DNA of 7,732 nt. Origin: Gammaproteobacteria bacterium. GTDB lineage: Bacteria > Pseudomonadota > Gammaproteobacteria > Steroidobacterales > Rariloculaceae. The position numbers and the translations under genes were made by a program. Positions 4,908 to 7,732 of the stretch are shown here, piece after piece (position 1 is the first letter of the stretch; the number at the start of each line of letters is the position of its first letter). The notes below the pieces were generated by a model. The model saw only the letters and a list, made by a program, of their open reading frames with translations. It had not been told where the DNA came from and ran no database searches. The DNA lies in assembly GCA_016927175.1 (NCBI GenBank), contig JAFGNC010000503.1, positions 1 through 7,732 of the forward strand, in the 5' to 3' direction.

Positions 4908-4934
4908 CGAAAGGCTGCGGGGTTTTTCTTTTTT
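4894..4934 (+). terminator. intrinsic terminator (attenuator) upstream of ilvC
   Basis: CCCCGCA (4899-4905) pairs with TGCGGGG (4916-4922) for 7 bp. After one C-C mismatch, CC (4907-4908) and GG (4913-4914) close a GAAA tetraloop. The stem is followed at once by TTTTTCTTTTTT (4923-4934) and preceded by AAAG, which can extend pairing into the T run. It lies on the same strand as ilvC, 42 bp before its ATG, with no completed protein gene upstream on that strand apart from the leader ORF. A premature-termination role is therefore more likely than an end-of-gene terminator. Confidence 0.88.
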
Positions 4935-4976
4935 GGCGGTTGGCCGTACGAAACCATTAGTTAGAGAGGACGAGCG

Positions 4977-5963
4977 ATGCAACTGTATACGGAAGCGGAT
5001 GTCCAGGCCGACGCCCTGCGCGGCGAAAGGCTGGCGGTGCTGGGCTACGGGAGCCAGGGACGGGCTCATGCGATGAATCTGCGCGATTCCGGATTCGACG
5101 TCGTCGTCGGACTGCGACCGGGCGGCGCGACGTCCGCCAAGGCGCAGAGAGACGGATTCGAGGTGCTGGCGCCCGCCGAAGCCGTCAAAGGCGCAGGGCT
5201 CGTCGCATTCCTGGTGCCCGACATGGCCCAGGGGCAGCTTTACAAGGACATCGAGAACGGCCTCGGGCAGGGCTGCACTCTGCTGTTCGCGCACGGCTTC
5301 AACATCCATTACAAGCAGATCACGCCGCGCGCCGACCTCGACGTCGTGCTGATCGCGCCGAAGGGCCCCGGCGATCTGGTCCGCCGGCAGTATGAAGCCG
5401 GCCGGGGAGTGCCCTGCCTGATGGCCGTGGCGCAGGATGCGTCCGGCCGCGCGGAGGCCCGCGCCCTCGCCTACGCGAACGGCATCGGCGGGACCCGCGG
5501 CGGAGTGCTGACCACGACCTTCGCAGAGGAGACCGAGACCGATCTGTTCGGCGAGCAGGCGGTGCTGTGCGGTGGCCTGACGGAGCTGATCGTGCGCGGC
5601 TTCGAGACGCTGGTCGAGGCCGGCTACCAGCCCGAGGTCGCCTACTTCGAGTGCATGCACGAGGTGAAGCTGATCGTCGACCTGCTGCACGAGGGCGGGC
5701 TGCGCAAGATGCACGAGTTCGTCAGCGAGACGGCGAAGTTCGGCGACCTGACCCGCGGTCCGCGCATCGTCGACGCGCACGTCAAGGAGAGCATGCGCAC
5801 CGTTCTGAAAGAGATTCAGAACGGTCAGTTCGCCGACGAGTGGGTCAAGGAGAACCAGACGGGGCTCGAGAACTACAAGCGGCTGCTGGACGAAGATCTG
5901 TCGAACCCGATCGAGAAGGTCGGGCGGGAGCTCAGAGGCCGCATGAGCTGGCTGCAGGAGTAG
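4977..5963 (+). CDS. ilvC: ketol-acid reductoisomerase, class I (KARI)
   Basis: The enzyme converts acetolactate or acetohydroxybutyrate to the dihydroxy acids of valine/leucine and isoleucine synthesis, using Mg2+ and NAD(P)H, in the cytoplasm. The 328-residue length is that of class I (short) KARI. The N-terminal Rossmann domain has GYGSQGRAHA (23-32) and the cofactor loop GLRPGGATSAKA (45-56). HGFNIHY (106-112) and APKGPGD (127-133) follow. The C-terminal knotted domain has the metal ligands in ETETDLFGEQ (D189, E193) and YFECMHEVKL (E225, E229), and the substrate-site segment VSETAKFG (249-256). All key residues appear present. The cofactor loop has Gly at position 50, where NADPH enzymes often carry Ser. 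ATG 4977 has AGAGGA six bases upstream. It is the first structural gene after the attenuator, and a hairpin separates it from ilvE. Confidence 0.96.
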   Translation: MQLYTEADVQADALRGERLAVLGYGSQGRAHAMNLRDSGFDVVVGLRPGGATSAKAQRDGFEVLAPAEAVKGAGLVAFLVPDMAQGQLYKDIENGLGQGCTLLFAHGFNIHYKQITPRADLDVVLIAPKGPGDLVRRQYEAGRGVPCLMAVAQDASGRAEARALAYANGIGGTRGGVLTTTFAEETETDLFGEQAVLCGGLTELIVRGFETLVEAGYQPEVAYFECMHEVKLIVDLLHEGGLRKMHEFVSETAKFGDLTRGPRIVDAHVKESMRTVLKEIQNGQFADEWVKENQTGLENYKRLLDEDLSNPIEKVGRELRGRMSWLQE

Positions 5964-5967
5964 ACTA

Positions 5968-5990
5968 CCGCGGCGCCCGTGCCGCCGCGG
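5968..5990 (+). other. intercistronic hairpin between ilvC and ilvE
   Basis: CCGCGGCG (5968-5975) and CGCCGCGG (5983-5990) form a perfect 8-bp stem with a 7-base loop, starting 5 bases after the ilvC stop. No T run follows, so read-through to ilvE is expected. It may protect the 3' end of ilvC mRNA or tune the ratio of ilvC to downstream genes. Confidence 0.65.
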
Positions 5991-6015
5991 GCTGCCATCC
6001 AAAGGAGATACACGC

Positions 6016-6981
6016 ATGCCCCTCAAGACAAGCAAGTTCATCTGGCACGACGGCAAGCTCGTGCCGTGGGAGCAGGCGACCGTCCACGTGCTGAGTCACG
6101 CGCTGCACTACGGCTCGTCGGTGTTCGAAGGCGTTCGCGTCTACGAGACGCCGCAGGGCCCGATGGCGTTCCGCCTGACCGACCACATCCGAAGGATGTT
6201 CAGCTCGGCCAAGGTGTACCGGATGAAGATCCCGCACCCGGCGGCGACCCTGGTCGACGCCTGCCGGGAAGTCATCAGGGCGAACGGCTTGCTGAAGGGC
6301 GCGTACATCCGGCCGATCGCGTTCCGCGGTTACGGCGAGATGGGCGTCGCCGGCAACATCGAGGACCCCGTCACCTGCTCGATCGCGGCATGGGAATGGG
6401 GTTCGTATCTCGGCGAGGGCGGGCTCGAGAAAGGCGTCGACGTCTGCGTGTCGTCGTGGCAGCGCGTCGCGCCGAACACGGTGCCGGCGCTCGCGAAGGC
6501 CGGCGGCAACTACCTTTCCAGTGCGCTCGTCACTCTCGAGGCGCGGCGGCTCGGTTTCGCGGAAGGCATCGCGCTGAACAGCGCGGGCTACGTCAGCGAA
6601 GGCGCCGGCGAAAATCTGTTCATCGTGCAGGACGGCAGGATCTACACGCCGCCGGTCGCGGCCTCGATCCTCGCGGGACTCACGCGCGACACCGTCATCA
6701 AGCTCGCGAACGCGTCGGGCTTCGAAGTCGTCGAGCAGAACATTCCTCGGGAGCTGCTGTATATCGCGGACGAGGTTTTCCTGACCGGCTCCGCAGCCGA
6801 GATCACGCCGGTGCGGAGCGTGGACCGGATCGAGGTCGGCAACGGCCGGCGCGGCCAGGTCACGGAACGTCTGCAGCAGCAGTTCTTCGGCCTGTTCGAC
6901 GGCTCGACGGCCGACCGCTGGAGCTGGCTCGAGCCCGTGCTGACGGACGCCGACGCCTCCGGCCGCAGCGCCGCCGTGTAG
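6016..6981 (+). CDS. ilvE: branched-chain amino acid aminotransferase
   Basis: A PLP-dependent fold-type IV (class IV) transaminase that makes Val, Leu and Ile from their 2-keto acids with glutamate as amino donor. At 321 residues it is slightly longer than the E. coli enzyme (309). Features visible: the N-terminal WHDGKLVPWEQATVHVLSHALHYG region (10-33), SSVFEGVRVYET (34-45), R99 in YIRPIAFRGYGEMGV (97-111), the Schiff-base lysine K161 in ALAKAGGNY (158-166), the E195 region in YVSEGAGENLF (192-202), LTRD (222-225), and the PLP-phosphate-binding part TGSAAEITPVRSVD (257-270). A short non-conserved tail (about 308-321) ends the protein. The ATG at 6016 has a strong AAAGGAGA Shine-Dalgarno sequence 8 bases upstream, 52 bp after the ilvC stop, consistent with one operon. 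D-amino-acid transaminase or aminodeoxychorismate lyase, also fold IV, fit the motifs and context much less well. Confidence 0.96.
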   Translation: MPLKTSKFIWHDGKLVPWEQATVHVLSHALHYGSSVFEGVRVYETPQGPMAFRLTDHIRRMFSSAKVYRMKIPHPAATLVDACREVIRANGLLKGAYIRPIAFRGYGEMGVAGNIEDPVTCSIAAWEWGSYLGEGGLEKGVDVCVSSWQRVAPNTVPALAKAGGNYLSSALVTLEARRLGFAEGIALNSAGYVSEGAGENLFIVQDGRIYTPPVAASILAGLTRDTVIKLANASGFEVVEQNIPRELLYIADEVFLTGSAAEITPVRSVDRIEVGNGRRGQVTERLQQQFFGLFDGSTADRWSWLEPVLTDADASGRSAAV

Positions 6982-7019
6982 CTCGCAGGAGCGACACCTT
7001 AATATATAGCGAAACAAAC
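6982..7019 (+). promoter_or_regulatory. AT-rich, SD-poor ilvE-leuC spacer
   Basis: This 38-bp gap contains AGGAG at 6987-6991, but that is 28 bases before the leuC ATG, too far for normal use. The last 20 bases (TTAATATATAGCGAAACAAAC region) are strikingly AT-rich compared with the flanking genes and carry no Shine-Dalgarno sequence. TAATAT could be a -10 element, but I see no good -35 at the right distance. Translation of leuC may depend on an unstructured A-rich leader. Confidence 0.4.
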
Positions 7020-7732
7020 ATGCAGCCACCGAGATCCCTTTTCGACAAGGTCTGGGAGCCGCACGTCGTGCGGCCCGAAACCGAGGACACGCCGGCGATT
7101 CTGTACGTCGACCTGCACCTCGTGCACGAGGTCACGAGCCCGCAGGCCTTCGACGTGCTGCGTGCGCGCGGCCTGCCCGTGCGGCGGCCCGACCTGTGCC
7201 TCGCGACGCTGGACCATTCGACGCCGACGGTGCCGGTCACGTCCCTGAAGGATCTCGACGTCGTCAGCGAGCCCGCCGCCGCCGGCCAGGTCAGGCGCAT
7301 GTACGCGAACTGCGAGGAGTTCGGCATCGAGCTGCGCGGCTTCGACAGCCGCGAGCGCGGCATCGTCCACGTGATCGGGCCGGAGCTCGGCGCCACGCAG
7401 CCGGGCAAGACGATCGTGTGCGGCGACTCGCACACGAGCACGCACGGCGCTTTCGGCGCCCTCGCCTTCGGCATCGGCACGACCGAGGTCGGGCACGTGC
7501 TCGCGACGCAGTGTCTGCTGCAGCGCCGGCCGAAGACCCTGGCCGTGCAGCTCGACGGCGTGCGCGCTCCGGGCGTTACGGCGAAGGACCTGATCCTGAA
7601 AGTCATCGGCACGATCGGCGTCGGCGGCGGCACGGGCCACGTGATCGAGTACCGCGGCGAGGCCATCGCCGGCCTGTCGATGGAAGAGCGGATGACCGTG
7701 TGCAACATGTCGATCGAGGCCGGTGCGCGCGC
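7020..7732 (+). CDS. leuC: 3-isopropylmalate dehydratase large subunit (partial, C-terminus off window)
   Basis: LeuC with LeuD isomerises 2-isopropylmalate to 3-isopropylmalate in leucine synthesis; it is an aconitase-family [4Fe-4S] enzyme. The visible 237 codons are open to the window edge and make up about half of the usual 465-475 residues. Motifs: SLFDKVWEPHVV (6-17), LYVDLHLVHEVTSPQAF (28-44), DHSTPT (65-70), TIVCGDSHTSTHGAFGALAFGIGT (131-154), HVLATQ (159-164) and ERMTVCNMSIEAGAR (223-237). The three cluster-ligand cysteines lie farther downstream and are not visible. The start at 7020 matches the usual family start (M, a few residues, then LFDK). Position 158 reads Gly where EVEHV is commonly seen (EVGHV here). 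It follows ilvE by 38 bp in the same direction, and leuD probably follows. Homoaconitase is an alternative but unlikely here. Confidence 0.95.
   Translation, partial: MQPPRSLFDKVWEPHVVRPETEDTPAILYVDLHLVHEVTSPQAFDVLRARGLPVRRPDLCLATLDHSTPTVPVTSLKDLDVVSEPAAAGQVRRMYANCEEFGIELRGFDSRERGIVHVIGPELGATQPGKTIVCGDSHTSTHGAFGALAFGIGTTEVGHVLATQCLLQRRPKTLAVQLDGVRAPGVTAKDLILKVIGTIGVGGGTGHVIEYRGEAIAGLSMEERMTVCNMSIEAGAR

Noticed and set aside
4755..4964. 69-residue plus-strand frame spanning the ilv leader
   Set aside because: It runs through the terminator (giving a poly-Phe stretch), overlaps the promoter and has no SD. The 23-codon frame at 4807 fits the attenuator geometry better.
4157..4976. tRNA, rRNA or CRISPR array in the intergenic region
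   Set aside because: No cloverleaf with a T-loop GTTCRANNC motif, no rRNA-like sequence, and no regularly spaced repeats were seen.
4776..6056. 426-residue minus-strand frame over ilvC
   Set aside because: Antisense shadow of the well-supported ilvC gene; no domain recognised.

Overview
The window looks like chromosomal DNA of a GC-rich gammaproteobacterium, probably an environmental or marine lineage. The grounds are a TonB2-type energy-transduction operon (DUF3450, TtpC, ExbB, ExbD, ExbD, TonB), a class I KARI and gammaproteobacterial-looking IlvE and LeuC. I cannot place it more finely from sequence alone. I see no mobile element, CRISPR array, tRNA or rRNA.

Left half (about 1-4150, minus strand): a tightly packed operon read leftwards. 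The order is DUF3450 periplasmic protein, TtpC-like MotA/TolQ/ExbB protein with a long periplasmic N-terminus, short ExbB, two consecutive ExbD paralogues, and the start of TonB, which runs off the left edge. The products should form an inner-membrane proton-driven motor that energises TonB-dependent outer-membrane receptors. The two ExbD genes share a 68-bp block with only two mismatches although the rest of the proteins has diverged. A 115-bp gap separates the second exbD from tonB; elsewhere gaps are 0-60 bp.

Middle (about 4151-4976): a divergent intergenic region of roughly 820 bp with no convincing protein gene except a tiny leader ORF. Its right end holds what I read as a complete ribosome-mediated attenuator for branched-chain amino-acid synthesis: a TTGACA promoter, a 23-codon leader ORF with consecutive Val-Leu-Leu codons, mutually exclusive RNA pairings, and a strong intrinsic terminator (GAAA-capped GC stem plus T tract) 42 bp before ilvC. 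Upstream of it lies a cluster of overlapping short inverted repeats of unknown role.

Right half (4977-7732, plus strand): ilvC (ketol-acid reductoisomerase), ilvE (branched-chain aminotransferase) and the first half of leuC (isopropylmalate isomerase large subunit), probably one operon controlled by the attenuator. IlvC makes the dihydroxy acid precursors, IlvE carries out the final transamination to Val, Leu and Ile, and LeuC acts in the leucine branch. The most interesting points are the attenuator, the double-ExbD layout, the exbD sequence-identity block and the unusual SD-poor, AT-rich start of leuC.
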